Assembly (NCBI RefSeq): GCF_030269925.1
Contig: NC_085126.1
Location: forward strand, 188,501 to 252,500
Length of the DNA stretch: 64,000 nucleotides
Direction: 5' to 3'
Source of the DNA: Bombyx mori
Taxonomy: Eukaryota; Arthropoda; Insecta; Lepidoptera; Bombycidae
The number at the start of each line of letters is the position of its first letter. Position 1 is the first letter of the stretch. Made by a program: the position numbers and the translations under genes. This document shows, in pieces, positions 45,943 to 57,980 of this stretch. The notes below the pieces were generated by a model, which made no database searches, was not told where the DNA came from, and saw only the letters and a list, made by a program, of their open reading frames with translations.

Positions 45943-47588
45943 AAAGTCCAAGATTTTATTTTATCCCACAGTTCTATGGAGTGCCATCCCTCTTTGGATG
46001 TCGTAATTTTTGAGAGTTGCTGTAATTCACAATTTCTTTATATTCTCCGAATCAAGTAGACGTGACATACGGACAGCAGAACAAAACGAATTTATAGGTG
46101 TTTCGTTTTTGCCACCTGGTTACGGAACTATAAAAAACTGCATTTGATGGACAATATATCCCTAATGTTCTTAAAACATTATATTCTTCAAGCTGCCATT
46201 GCCAATATTGGATTTAGACATCCGTGTTACGAATATTCTATGTAATACAATTCCGTAATTGTCTATTGAAATGTTGTTTGTGTAAGTTGTATGGAAATCA
46301 TAATGGTTATGTAAAATCTGAGTCTCGCAATCCGGTGGTCTCTCTGTGTGAGTTGCGGACCTCGTGGTAGTGAACAACCGACGCCGTACAGGAAATCCAT
46401 ATTCTTACCTTGAGCTAAGCATAATGCTTATTTTTTGACAAGTTTAGAATAATTTAACAAAAGCGTAAACTTACGGGAGTCCAATTTGCGAACCCCCCCA
46501 ACACACGAGTCCGTTGACCCCTTCGTCAGCTGATTTTAATTGTGTCATACCGCTACGGTGTGTCTAAATGTATATTTGAGCTAGGAATTACTGACACTAA
46601 ATCCAGAACTGAAAAGATGAACTGTATCTGATGAAATGAGACTGCAACCTCATGTCTCAAGGTAAGTCGCGTTAATCACCTTGTGATCCCTGTGCGCTTC
46701 AGTAATCAATTTACACTTAAGTTTCTATGTAACAGGTAAGAGTAGACATTAAATAAAGTGTTTCGTAGTGACAAAGTATTCTCCTCGATTTTAAGTTTAT
46801 TGAAATTACTCATTACAAAGATTTTTGCTTTTATAATTTCAAGATGTTGTCAACTATTATTACACTGTCGATTGCACCTATAATCGAGGTGACATCTGCC
46901 ATGTACTTACTGTCAATTTGTCAATGTTTTGTATTGATGATCACTTTGCTGGTGCAATTAAATAAATAAATATCAGGTAGGCTGCGATCTCGTTCACCTA
47001 TCGTCTACAAGCAAATGAATAAACAAACAAACATTATAAAGTTAGTAAGTATAAAAAGTGTTGTTTGTCGAGTTTTTACTATAGATCTATTAAATTCCAC
47101 TTGACCATATTACGCAAATACCAGGAAAACATAAGTGCAAAGAAGATTCGTCATCATCAAAGGTCGACCTTCAAGTGTACTCGCGTCCCACGTGCATCGA
47201 CTGTGACACCTACAATCGTTCATGTTCTCCTGCTGCGTTAAAATGTTATTATTTCTAAAACTGAACCTTCCACTTTACACTACTAGGTCAGGGGGACCTG
47301 GTTGTACAATTTTTGCTAATGGTATTTGAATACTGGCCCACGCATTTATACGGACTAGAGGATCGGATGTTAGATTAATAGTTAGATTGATAACAACTTA
47401 AAATACTGAGTAAATATGCATTCTGCCCCCGCTCACGCCCCATCATTGTGATGAAGACCTTGGACTTTGAAAACTGCTTTTTTATATACGTGTTTCATAG
47501 AATATGACAGTGTCAGAAACAATCGAAAAACCCACATCAATCTTGATATATAATAAAGACTAGAATACAAATTGCCGGTTTTATTTTA
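45943..47588. other. No gene seen
   Basis: A decayed Bm1-like block lies at about 46625-46720. A donor-like AAG|GTAAGAAT exists on the minus strand near 46413, but no coding sequence leads into it. Confidence 0.4.
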
Positions 47589-47985
47589 AAGTCGTCGTGG
47601 CCTAAAGGATAAAATGTCCGGAACATTCGTATCTAGCGATGCACCGGTGTTCGAATTCCGCAGGCGGGTACCAATTTTTCTAATAAAATACATACTCAAC
47701 AAATATTCATGATTGACTTCCACGGTGAAGGAATAACGTCGTGTAATAAAAATCAAACCCGCTAAATTATAATTTGCGTAATTACTGGTGGTAGGACCTC
47801 TTGTAAGTCCGCACGGGTAGGTACCACCAGCCCAGCTATTTCTGCCGTGAAGCAGTAATGCGTTTCGTTTTGAGCTGGTGGGGCAGCCGTTGTAAATATA
47901 CTTGAGACCTTCGAACTTATATCTCAAGGTGGGTGGCGGCATTTACGTTGTAGATGTCTATGGGCCACAAATCTAAGCAATAAAA
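47589..47985 (+). mobile_element. Bm1 SINE with head, internal 3' deletion
   Basis: Complete from GTCGTCGTGGCCTAAAGGAT with B box GTGTTCGAATTCCGC. Near the end, GTCTATGGGC jumps to CACAAATCTAAGCAATAAA, missing about 50 bp present in other copies. Confidence 0.92.
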
Positions 47986-48157
47986 AGTAAAAGAAGGAAA
48001 AAGTGTTGAGTTTGATTATTTCGTTCGGCCAGTTCCTACGGGGCTGCATCCTATTTGTAGATGGCAGAAAGATTTTCATTCCAGTGCATTTCAACTAGAG
48101 CTCAACTCGACTCCCGTGTCGCTTCATTCACCTAGTAGTAAGGAGGCACATTGTTTA

Positions 48158-48369
48158 TCACTACATAGTATAAAACAAAGTCGCTTTCTCTGTCCCTATA
48201 TACATTTGTATGCTTAAATCTTTAAAACTACGCAACGGATTTTGATGCGGTTTGTTTTAATAGATAGAATGATTGAAGAGGAAGGTCTATATGTATAATA
48301 ACATCCATTAAATGGTGGAGAAATCAATAATAAATTAGTTTCCGAAGCGAAGCGAGGGCGGGTCGCTGG
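48158..48369 (+). mobile_element. Non-autonomous Helitron (family F2), copy 2
   Basis: 5' end TCACTACATAGTATAAAAC, same body as 23952-24168. The 3' end reads GGGTCGCTGG before T, a change in the usually fixed CTAG. Confidence 0.78.
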
Positions 48370-49566
48370 TTTTTAATAAAATAAACAATGTTTGTAGTCT
48401 ACATATTCTTGTTGCATTTGTGTCTTCACTACCAACAAACCACAAAACACATTGAATATCCTAACTTGGATCGGTTTGATGTGGTAGTTTTGTTTATTTT
48501 TCTAACGATTTCTTCCGGAAATTATTCTGCATTATGGCAGTACCACCGACCTAACATTATCGTCTAGTGTTCAAAAAGTTTTTATTACGACAAAAATACC
48601 TTTAATATTTTTAATAATGGCAAAATCGGTATAATTAATTAACGATCCGAATCATCGTAAATACGCAATCATTACTACTTGTATCGTAACAGCAAGCACT
48701 CTAAATAGCTTACAAGTACGCACGAGTAAAAGTTTCGTTCGGTCCAAGTCGTAGGCGAAATCGTTTTTACACATACTCGTATAGGAAATACGCTTAATAA
48801 AATATCTTGTACTAAGTAAATCTTGTAAATCTTAAGAAACTCTTGTGATCTTTTAAAAAAATTATGTTGACTCGTTTGTAACCATGAAATACAGTACGAC
48901 TTTACAATGCCATTGTATATTAAGAGTAACAATAGTTTAATAAAATAGTAAAACATCTATTTTGCATTAATTATTCAACCAATGCTTTTACCGCGATCTT
49001 TCCGTATCACCTTCGGTCATTTGGTAGAGAATGCCTTAGGCGTTAAATCTGCCAATTTCCATAATGTGCATGTAGTTTAATAATTAAATACAAATTAAAA
49101 ATATTTAGAACGCTTGCGAAGAGACGTGCCTGATGTTGATATTCATCACGATCACCTGTATAGACAAACAAATAATAAATTCTACCGTCAACCTCAAGGA
49201 ACGTAGTCGAAGGTATTAAATCAACACGAATGATTTCTATGTTTCAAAAAACACGACCATCTTTCTCAATTATGTCTTAAAACTTGGACCACACAAAAAG
49301 CTCGGACATTAAGTTGCAAATGAGCGATGCTGTGTTGTAATCGGAACAGTGACCAAACCGTTGCACCACAACTACGCCAAGTCTTACACTTGTGAACCGC
49401 ACGTGGCCCAGTGGAATCATGCGTGCCACTTACTCTAGAGGGCAGGGTTCGACACCGGTACACTGGTGTGTTTGGAAAGTTATGTGCACGCTCTTGATAC
49501 TTGAGTAAGTCAGGTCCCTGCAAACGACTCTCTGCTATAGGGTGGGAATTTCAATAAAATAAGTCT
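48370..49566. other. No gene seen
   Basis: Family H-like fragment at about 49010-49075. 49300-49520 is a little GC-richer and gives an 85-codon minus-strand frame without recognisable features. Confidence 0.4.
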
Positions 49567-49646
49567 ATAATAATAAGCTTTTGGCTTAATAACATAATAA
49601 TAAGCTTTTGGCTTAATAACATAATAATAAGCATTTGGCTTGAAAT
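49567..49646. repeat. 27-bp tandem repeat, three units
   Basis: Units start at 49567, 49594 and 49621, each ATAATAATAAGC followed by TTTTGGCTTAATAAC. The third differs by A for T and breaks off at its end. No spacers, so not CRISPR-like. Confidence 0.9.
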
Positions 49647-49870
49647 TCAATCAACAACACGCTACCGACGACCACACGGAGTATTCTCGAGTACATAGCG
49701 TGGAGACTTATTGGCAATTGTGTAATCCACTTGCTCGTCTGTAAGAATAGGATGAGACAGGAATGAGAAAATAAACATAAGGATCGAGAAAAAAAAATCC
49801 CACTCCTTTTGTGATTAATTTTAAGGACAGATGCTAATTAATTTTAAATTTCGATTAAACGGCGATTAAA

Positions 49871-50118
49871 CGGCCGTCTGGTGTAGTGGTAAGTGTCATG
49901 TTCACTACACAAGGGGGTCGCGGGTTCGAATCCCGCCAAGGGAAGGTATTTGTATGATAAATATAAATGTCTTTTCCAGGGTTATGGATGTATATTAAAT
50001 ATATGTTTGTGTATAATAAAAATCTTACATTTATATCCGTTATCTGGTACCTGTAACACAAGTTCTTTACGAACTTATCACGGGACCAGTTAACGTGGCG
50101 TGATTGTTAGTAAATATT
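49871..50118 (+). mobile_element. tRNA-derived SINE (family E), copy 2
   Basis: Head CGTCTGGTGTAGTGGTAAG (A box) and CGGGTTCGAATCCCGCC (B box). Body as in 29080-29327, ending GTGATTGTTAGTAAATATTT. Confidence 0.85.
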
Positions 50119-51121
50119 TATTTATAAATTGCTGCAAATTCTCAGATGAAGAAGCAGTTTTTTTAAAACAATAAGCAGGGCGTAGAGTTAGTTTCATTTC
50201 TACCCACCAACCTTTTTCTACTAGCCCTGATTCCAATTTTTCCATCACACCATCCTTCTGCCTTATTCTATCTTCACAAATTGCGGTCGCAAGGGTGGAT
50301 GGCTATCACTTAATGACACCGAGCGAGCGGCGATACTTGCTGTTGTTCATGGGCTCCGTTAACCGTTTAAAATGAATTAGGTTTGATCGTTTAAAAAAAC
50401 ATGTATACAACAAGATTTTTTCTTTGTTGCAGGAAAATCGACGCAAAATGCGGTATAAGACCCTATATATCATATTATAGCGGACAGAACACTTAGATTC
50501 ATGTTTGAGGAGCAAATCAGCAGGTCAGTATACAATATATTTATTTTGTATTTTATACTAGTATTAAATATTTACTTAAATATATCACTTAATACTAGTT
50601 TTGTTCATACATAGTGCAATCAACATTATGATTTTTATTGGTATGTTAACGGATTTGATATTTGAATAAAGTGTGTGATAATGTAGACTAAAACATTTTT
50701 TCTTAAGAATATTTAAACGCAGAGTAAAAAATTATCTAGAGAGCGTTATTTTGGAAGTTGTACTCACCGTGTCACTGTCAAGTCGAACAGGCTTAGTATT
50801 ATTGAACATCTAAAATTGTAGCTACGCTATTAAATAACATAATTTATCAATTCACACAGCATTATAAAGTTAAATAAATAAATTAAATAATAACTTCAGA
50901 TATTTGACTTGGTAACAGTTAATAAAATTTTGGTGTTGTGCAAAATATGTCATAAATATGGTCTTACCATAACATTTAGACAAAAAAAAACACTTCCATT
51001 CATTAGATTAGCTTAGATTAGCTTAATTTCAATAAATTAACTCATTTATTCGTAATCTAAGCTAGTTATTGAGCTAACAGAAATGTAACTACCGTACATA
51101 TGTATACTACGGAACGCCAAT
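50119..51121. other. No gene seen
   Basis: AT-rich. A minus-strand donor-like GACACG|GTGAGTAC lies near 50769 without an identifiable exon. Confidence 0.4.
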
Positions 51122-51243
51122 GGTTTTATTTATTTATTGTCCTTGTAGGCAGACGTGCATACGGCCCACCTGATGGTGAGTGGTTACCGTTGCCCATGGA
51201 CTTCAGCAATGCCAGGGGCAGAGCCAGGCCGCTGCCTACCGCA
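51122..51243 (-). mobile_element. LINE tail B, short copy
   Basis: TTATTGTCCTTGTAGGCAGA to GGCCGCTGCCTACCGC; full antisense tail. It lies 137 bp before the candidate exon at 51380. Confidence 0.85.
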
Positions 51244-51379
51244 AAACAATTTAAAACAATTAGCACAACTCAGAATTACGCCATTTTGCAGATACACAAT
51301 ACAGATGTTATATAAACGAAAAAATATAAACTGATAGTTACCAAAGCCGAAAAGAAGGTACGAGTGTACCTAGAAACCA

Positions 51380-51503
51380 ATGACCGATGAAATCGAACAG
51401 GCAATAGCCGACAATGGCGATAGGTTAGCCGAACCCGAACCGAAGGAACCGAAAGAGAAGCCACGTGTCTCGTTCAATAGAGACGTTCACGTTAAGAGAT
51501 TCG
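51380..51503 (+). CDS. Candidate N-terminal exon of an unrecognised gene (RVSF motif)
   Basis: ATG in a good context (AAACCAATGACC) opens 41 codons: an acidic start (MTDEIEQAIADNGDRL), a Pro/Glu/Lys stretch (AEPEPKEPKEKP), then RVSFNRDVHVKRF. A strong donor G|GTGAGT follows at 51504. RVSF fits the RVxF docking motif for protein phosphatase 1; that is family knowledge, and here an inference only. The composition is unlike the flanking AT-rich DNA, and no repeat family covers it. The exon's left edge is uncertain (AG at 51371-51372 is possible). No next exon is seen before the window ends. I cannot name the gene. Confidence 0.5.
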
Positions 51504-52499
51504 GTGAGTCAGTTGTGAGTTTGGGTTTTTTTGGGCTTTTGATCCTGTATTTAGAGGTCTCGGTTAGATCAGTAGGACCTCCTTGGCAGATCAGGCTCCA
51601 AGGCAGATCCTTATGCGAATACTACTGATTTGTCACAGCGAAAATTTAATTTGAGTTCTTTTAAATAAAATGATTACGTGAATCGTTTCTTAGATATTGC
51701 AAATAAATTTCTTGGTATCTTTAGCGGTTAAACAACCTTGTTATTTAGAATGTTCGACGAATGTAGTATATCAATACTATGACCATATCAATGTTTTGTT
51801 ATTGGCAATATGATAGGCTTTATATTGTTTACAAAAGTAGGCTAGTTAAATACAGGCTGTCGTTCAGAAACAGGATCAAAATCTTACCAAAAATCCCAAA
51901 TGAATATCGGTAATGGCTACTGTCTCACCCGTACTAATATTGATTTACATAAAATAAACGAAGTCAATAAATATGTAAATTTAACACACTAATTCTTCTT
52001 GGTAACTTTTCAACCTTTTTTCTATAATACATTTTTAATTTTCCCTACCACAGATCTTGTATGTTTAGTACATTTAAATGAAGCTAATTAAATATTTAAC
52101 AGTAATTTATAATACTATTAACATGTAGTTAGATTGTTTATCAAATAATATTGCGAAAAGTCATATGTCGACACCCGAAGCAATAATTACATTAACAGGC
52201 AATCAAAAACGGCTATTAGCATGTTTGTACAATACTATGTAGTTCAATATAGTGCAGTATTACAATAACTCTATATTCCTAACCGTATTCGTAGATTCTC
52301 TAAGCGGATCGTGTTTAAAAGTTTATATTTCCATAAAATAGCAATGGCAAAGAATGCTATTTCATGCAAATATACCTATTTGTTTTATTTCGACAGTTTT
52401 ATTTCCTAATGTAATAATAGCGTGTGACGTAATATGTGGGTATATAACAAACTGCGTGACTTATCAGCTGCTGCTGAACAGGTTAAGACAAGTTTTTTA
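51504..52499. other. Presumed intron, nothing recognised
   Basis: AT-rich sequence after the donor at 51504. No following exon was identified. Confidence 0.35.
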
Positions 52500-52731
52500 C
52501 TGGTGGTAGGACCTCTCGAGAGTCCGCGCGGGTATGTACCACCACCCTGCCTATTTCTAAAGCAGTAATGCGTTTCGGTTTGAAGGGTGGGACAACCGTT
52601 GTAACTATACTTGAGACCTTAGAACTTATATCTCAAGCTGGGTGGCACATTTACGTTGTAGATGTCTATGGGCTCCAGTAACCACTTAACACCAGATGGA
52701 CTGAGAGCTCGTCTACCCTTCTAAGCAATAA
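52500..52731 (+). mobile_element. Bm1 SINE, body only
   Basis: ACTGGTGGTAGGACCTCTCG to CTAAGCAATAAAAAAAAAA; lacks the tRNA head. Confidence 0.88.
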
Positions 52732-53224
52732 AAAAAAAAAGACAATATATGTATCAATATCAATATAAAATATAAGACATGCAATAATTACGAACAATTT
52801 CAGAAATATATATTTCCTTGAATTAAATATAGGCTATTCATAAATAAACAAGAAGGTGATTTTTAATTTTTAGTTTTTGATGGAATTATTTATATTTAAC
52901 CTGCGGCCGAAAAGGACAAATGCATTCAATTATTATTATATTATACTATTTAGACTTAAACATCATGTCTTATGGTAGATAGTGGCGCTAACGTTGCAAT
53001 GTCTATTAGGTCATGATAACCGCTTATTACCAGACTGAGATTGTCTACTCGTACTTCGTTAGAATAATGATTAATGATCCTGGTTACGTATTTCACTGCT
53101 AGGTCCGATTTGATTCCCCCTCGATGTCAGTATATTTCTGATATACATTCGGTTATTATCCATGTAATGCATGATAGATCCAATAATTTAAGAACAGAAT
53201 TAATTCGTTTCTTTGTAATTTAAA

Positions 53225-53645
53225 AGACAAGCCTCTGGGTCTGCGGAGGAACTTCGGTTCCCTCTGTATTTTGTACCGCATGTTCCATGGGGAGTGCTCT
53301 GAGGAATTGTTCGAGATGATACCAACGTCTCGTTTTTACCATCGCACCGCCCGCCACCGGAGTAGAGTTCATCCATACTACCTGGAGCCACTGCGGTCAT
53401 CCACAGTGCGTTTCCAGAGATCTTTTTTGCCACGTACCATCCGGCTACGGAATGAGCTCCCCTCCACGGTGTTTCCCGAGCGCTCTGACATGTCCTTCTT
53501 CAAACGAGGCTTGTGGAGAGTATTAAGCGGTAGGCAGCGGCTTGGCTCTGCCCCTGGCATTGCTGAAGTCCATGGGCGACGGTAACCACTCACCATCAGG
53601 TGGGCCGTATGCTCGTCTGTCTACAAAGGCAATAAAAAATAAAAA
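53225..53645 (+). mobile_element. LINE family B, best copy: ORF C-terminus and 3' tail
   Basis: An open frame from 53226 reads DKPLGLRRNFGSLCILYRMF, then SRFYHRTARHRSRVHPYYLE, FLPRTIRLRNELPSTVFPE and MSFFKRGLWRVL. It stops at 53586-53588. This is the C-terminal region of a CR1/Jockey-type LINE protein (the RTxxxWNxLP-like block followed by FKxxL). The 3' tail then ends GCAATAAAAAATAAAAAAA. AAAGACAA at both edges may be the target-site duplication. Confidence 0.85.
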
Positions 53646-55587
53646 AAGACAAAATGCTCTTAGTGTTCAAGCCCTTGTACCAACATAACAATTCGAAGGT
53701 GGGTGGCGGCATCCACACTGATCAATATGGGTTTCTGTAATTACAGATACCGACGCGGCCAAATTAAACCGTGAGAAAAAATATTTGATTAAACAATAGC
53801 TATAACGATTGGATTAATTGATGGATCAATGGAGGCTGTGTGTCCGTGACTCGGCCGATAGGGCTGTCACAAACGTATTTATTAATATAAATTTTATTTC
53901 GATCTCCTTTGGAGGGGCTCGGGCAGCGGTTAGCAAATCCCACCCCTCCTGGCTGAGCCTTTGCTCGCCCACCTGTCCTGGTGAAACTGGAAAGGACTCC
54001 AGGCCACCAGTAATACTTCAATCAATAAAATTCTGCAATGAGCATAACGAAAGAATGGATAGTATTTTTCTGTGCTCAACAGCCCGTCTGTGATTGTTCA
54101 TTGTCGGCGTCTTGGAAGGCAAAATCGAATTGCTAGCATATGACCACGCGACACGGCTTGAGGCAATAAAAATCTTAGCCTAACACTTTCCTCTTCTTAG
54201 CTCTATCTACTACGCGGGTGATTAACAGCGCGCTATTAAAAGACAGGGTTGGTTCATGATGCATTGGATCAAGAATCAATGCGTTCTAGTTTGAAAGGTA
54301 CTTCTACAAAATGCAAGTTTCGAAAATTGGAATAATTACAATTCGGCATGTTTTAACGAAGGTTTTCCGTCGTCTATGCTATTAACGTTGTCAAAATATT
54401 GTTACTAACAAAGTCAAGTCATCCAACATTATTTTACGGATGTTATTTATGTGTGTAAACGAAGCCCTAGCGGTATTTATAATAATTGCGGAGTTGATTG
54501 CACGTGACCAATCGTATTTGAGGTTCTCGCTGGACCGTTATGTAAAACATCTGTAGGATTTTACCGCTCAAACGAAAACAAAAGTGGTGAAGAATTGATA
54601 TGACCTACTCGTCGCTTGATGAAGCGGTCCTGGGCCACTCTGGACTCTGCTCAAATATGGATATCGTCTCCACGTTGAGATAAAAGCACCATTTTCCAAA
54701 GATTGTTAATTCCTTCACAGGAACGCTCTTTTGATAAAATGAATTACAAAATTTACGACACTAATATTGAAACGTCAACGAATCATACTATTTTTTTTTA
54801 TTACTTACAAATATGTACTAAAAATATGGGACCCAATTTAAAATCAAAGGCGAAAAAACTACTCACTGCACTGTGTAAAAGTTAGCTCATATTTGTATGG
54901 AATGGGTTCGTTTGCCTTCCTTTGCCGTTAGGGGCGCTGTTCCAACTGCATACAAAATTGGGTTAACTTTCACGCTATCGAGAACGTTAAAAAACTCGCA
55001 CTAAGCACACAGAAGCCCAAAAATACATTTGAGATGCCTCGAGTGACATAATACATCAATCACCACATAGCACACACATTAAAATCAAAGCTCTTCTTTG
55101 ACTCTTACGCGGTCAAGTAAAACAGACATTATTGTGTCGCCTTCATAACTCTGTGCTGCTTCTCCGCTTTGAATTCGCAAACAACTCACCGCCGGTAACA
55201 ATCATGTAATCTGTCCCTTATTATAAATCCCAAGATTGAAGGATTATTATTTAAACCACAAAACGGTTACTCAAAGACACGATGTCCCAACATTTGTCCT
55301 CAAAAGGTCATAAGTCAGAGAAATGAAATCGTTTATTTTTAATCTTTATTTTGTGTACTTAAAACTGAAATTACATGGTAATGATAAATGGTGACCACAA
55401 ATTACAGGCTAATGTTATAGTAGCCGTAGTGAGTACTTCGAACTGCAATCACATTTTGTATAAAGGAATACTTTCCGTGTGCAATATATATATATATATA
55501 ATAAATAAACACTGCCAAAACAAGTACGTACGTCGTTTTTAGTTTATCAGTTACTAACGAACTTTATTATGTGCAAATTAAATTTAA
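53646..55587. other. No gene; one unclassified GC-rich repeat-like block
   Basis: 53905-54020 (GGGGCTCGGGCAGCGG, then CACCTGTCCTGGTGAAACTG) looks like an old retroelement piece but matches nothing else here. (TA)n lies at 55484-55502. No credible coding region. Confidence 0.4.
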
Positions 55588-56017
55588 AAGTCGCGTGGCC
55601 TAAAGGATAAGACGTCCGGTGCATTCGTATGTAGTAATGCACCGGTGTTCGAGTCCCGCAGGCGGGTACCAATTTTTCTAATGAAATACGTACTCAACAA
55701 ATGTTCACGATTGACTTCCACGGTATCGTGTAATAAAAATCAAACCCGCAAAAATTATAATTTGCGTAATTACTGGTGGTAGGACCTCTTGGGAGTCCAC
55801 ACGGGTAGGTATCACCACACCACGTATTTCCGCCGTGAAGCAGTAATGCGTTTTGGTTCGAAGGGTGGGGGTAGCCGTTCTAACTATACTGAGACCTTAG
55901 AACTCATATCTCAAGATGGGTGTCGTATTTACGTTGTAGATGTCTATGGGCTCCAGTAACCACTTAACACCAGGAGGGCTGTGAGCTCGTCCATCAATCT
56001 CAGCAATAAAAAAAAAT
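55588..56017 (+). mobile_element. Bm1 SINE, full length
   Basis: AAGTCGCGTGGCCTAAAGG (A box), GTGTTCGAGTCCCGCAGG (B box), body, and ATCTCAGCAATAAAAAAAAA. About 430 bp. A GTGAAGGAATAA stretch in the middle is deleted compared with other copies. Confidence 0.93.
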
Positions 56018-57354
56018 GTACAAGAAAATGGAAGGAGTTAGTTTTAGGACGTTCACCAGTAAAGTAAAAATCGATATTCAGGTTTTACAGGACTACTTTT
56101 AGTATATGTTTTTTGTGTTGTTTATTTTTCGAATAAACACAATAATTTGAATATTACTAAAAAATAAGTTTGTAAACGTAGCCTTACCAATATTTAATTC
56201 AAAAGTATGTGAATAAAATAATACATTATTTGTAAAGTATTTAGTAAAGGAAAATCTATTCGCGGGGATTTACAATTTCCGAGGCTATATTGTAAATGCT
56301 AGCAAACTTATAAAAACATAAAATAGATTTCCAAGTCTCGTGCTTAATCTCTCATAAATAGTTTTTGCTGATGGTCCAGTACAGAGATACTATTTGACGA
56401 TGTGCGGACGCGAATCTGTCAAAATATTACATCGACAAAAAAGGGAGATGTTAAACTCATAGCGATATGGTACACAGGTTGCGCTAGCTAGGTCTTGTTT
56501 TGTGAGTTTGTAAGAAACATTAGAAATTTAATATGTTTTGATTAGCGTCTTATATCTATAAAGTACTTAAAGCGTCTTAAATGTATAAGTATAAAGTATT
56601 TACTATCCATTTTTTTTTATTTTTTTTTCTTAGATGGGTGGACGAGCTCACAGCCCACCTGGTGTTAAGTGGTTACTGGAGCCCATAGACATCAGCCCAT
56701 AACAGAATATTTCAATGTAATTTTTACCAATTTTAAAAAGGTTAATTTTAAATATTTTCACATGTACGTACATACGACCGATGCCAACCCATTCATGTTT
56801 TAGTTTGCACCAGTATCCTGAACAGGATTACCGGGATAGAAAGATGTTACTTCCGTTGTGCGTATCTGCTTCGTAATAATATCGTGCAGCAATATGCAGA
56901 TATTGTTTAATAGTCGTTCTTCGTAGTCCAAATATCCATTGCTATCAATGTACATGTCAGACGATGTGACATGTCTAGATGTACAAGGGAAGGGACTTAG
57001 TATTAATAAAATTTATTAGCTCATTAAACTTACATTTATTCAACTGCAAAACTTAGTGCTATTTAGTAGAAATTTCATAAAAAGAAAAGGAATTAATCAT
57101 AAATTGAGAAACAATATTCATTGTCGAAAGTATTGTAATAGAATCATATACATATTATGTATGTATCTCATGTTGCAAGCTGAGTCCATATTGTATGTTG
57201 TATTTAATTTTATCTTTTCCCAACTTTCTGTAATTGACAATAAATAAGACTTCTCTCTCTCGATACTCATGTGATCTGACATTAGTTTTTACGTCACATG
57301 TCTGCACATCATCGTTGCTATACGAACACGGATTGCGTGCAAGTTGTTCAAGGC
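56018..57354. other. No gene; one Bm1 end fragment
   Basis: 56612-56692 (minus) is a truncated Bm1 3' end: TTCTTAGATGGGTGGACGAG to CCCATAGACATC. Otherwise AT-rich. Confidence 0.6.
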
Positions 57355-57565
57355 TATTATTATTTTTTCGTAGCTATGCTGGTAGCCTTGAGAGGCTATT
57401 TCAGCTTCTTCTTGACGTGTAGGTGAGCTCACGGGGCTCAAACACGCACGTGTTGCTAACGCTGGCCCTAGCAAGAACAGTGCTTCGCAGAATCTACCAC
57501 CGGATCCGAAACGCGACCCACTGAGAATATCTGGCGAGAAACTCAGTGGGCTGTGTCTATGGGTT
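57355..57565 (+). repeat. Repeat family C, copy
   Basis: GGTAGCCTTGAGAGGCTATT, GTAGGTGAGCTCACGGGG, AATCTACCACCGGATCCG, AAACTCAGTGGGCTGTGTC. The frame reads PPDPKRDPLRISG and SGLCLW. Confidence 0.7.
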
Positions 57566-57828
57566 AAAAAGGTTAATGTTCTGAAAGCTATCGACAGCAA
57601 AACTCAATCACTGCGACAGCCCCACAATGCCGTCGCCGCGCCGAGCGCTTCGAACCTAAAACGCAACCAGTTTTTCGGTTAACTAATGACCTGGCGGGAG
57701 ACCGGTAGCCGCCAGACAGTAGCCAGAGGTGATCGATTGGAAATGTCTAGATGTGACGTGCTGAGTTATTGTAATGATCGATGCTACAGTTACAATATGA
57801 CATTGTTGGACTGTGGATACAATAATGT

Positions 57829-57980
57829 TTAATTATGCAAATTATAATTTCGCGGGTTTGATTTTTATTACACGATAACATCCTTCACCGTAGAAGTCAA
57901 TCATAAATATTTGTTAAATACATAATTCATTAGAAAATATGGTACCTGCCTGCGAGATTCGACTATCCTTGCATCACTTG
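57829..57980 (-). mobile_element. Bm1 SINE, tRNA-head fragment
   Basis: On the minus strand it holds the B box region (GGAT... replaced by TCGAATCTCGCAGGC), TACCATATTTTC, and GTAATAAAAATCAAACCC. This is the reverse of the usual truncation: the head is kept and the 3' end lost. Confidence 0.65.

Noticed and set aside
49567..49646. CRISPR-like array
   Set aside because: Direct 27-bp tandem units with no spacers, in an animal genome.
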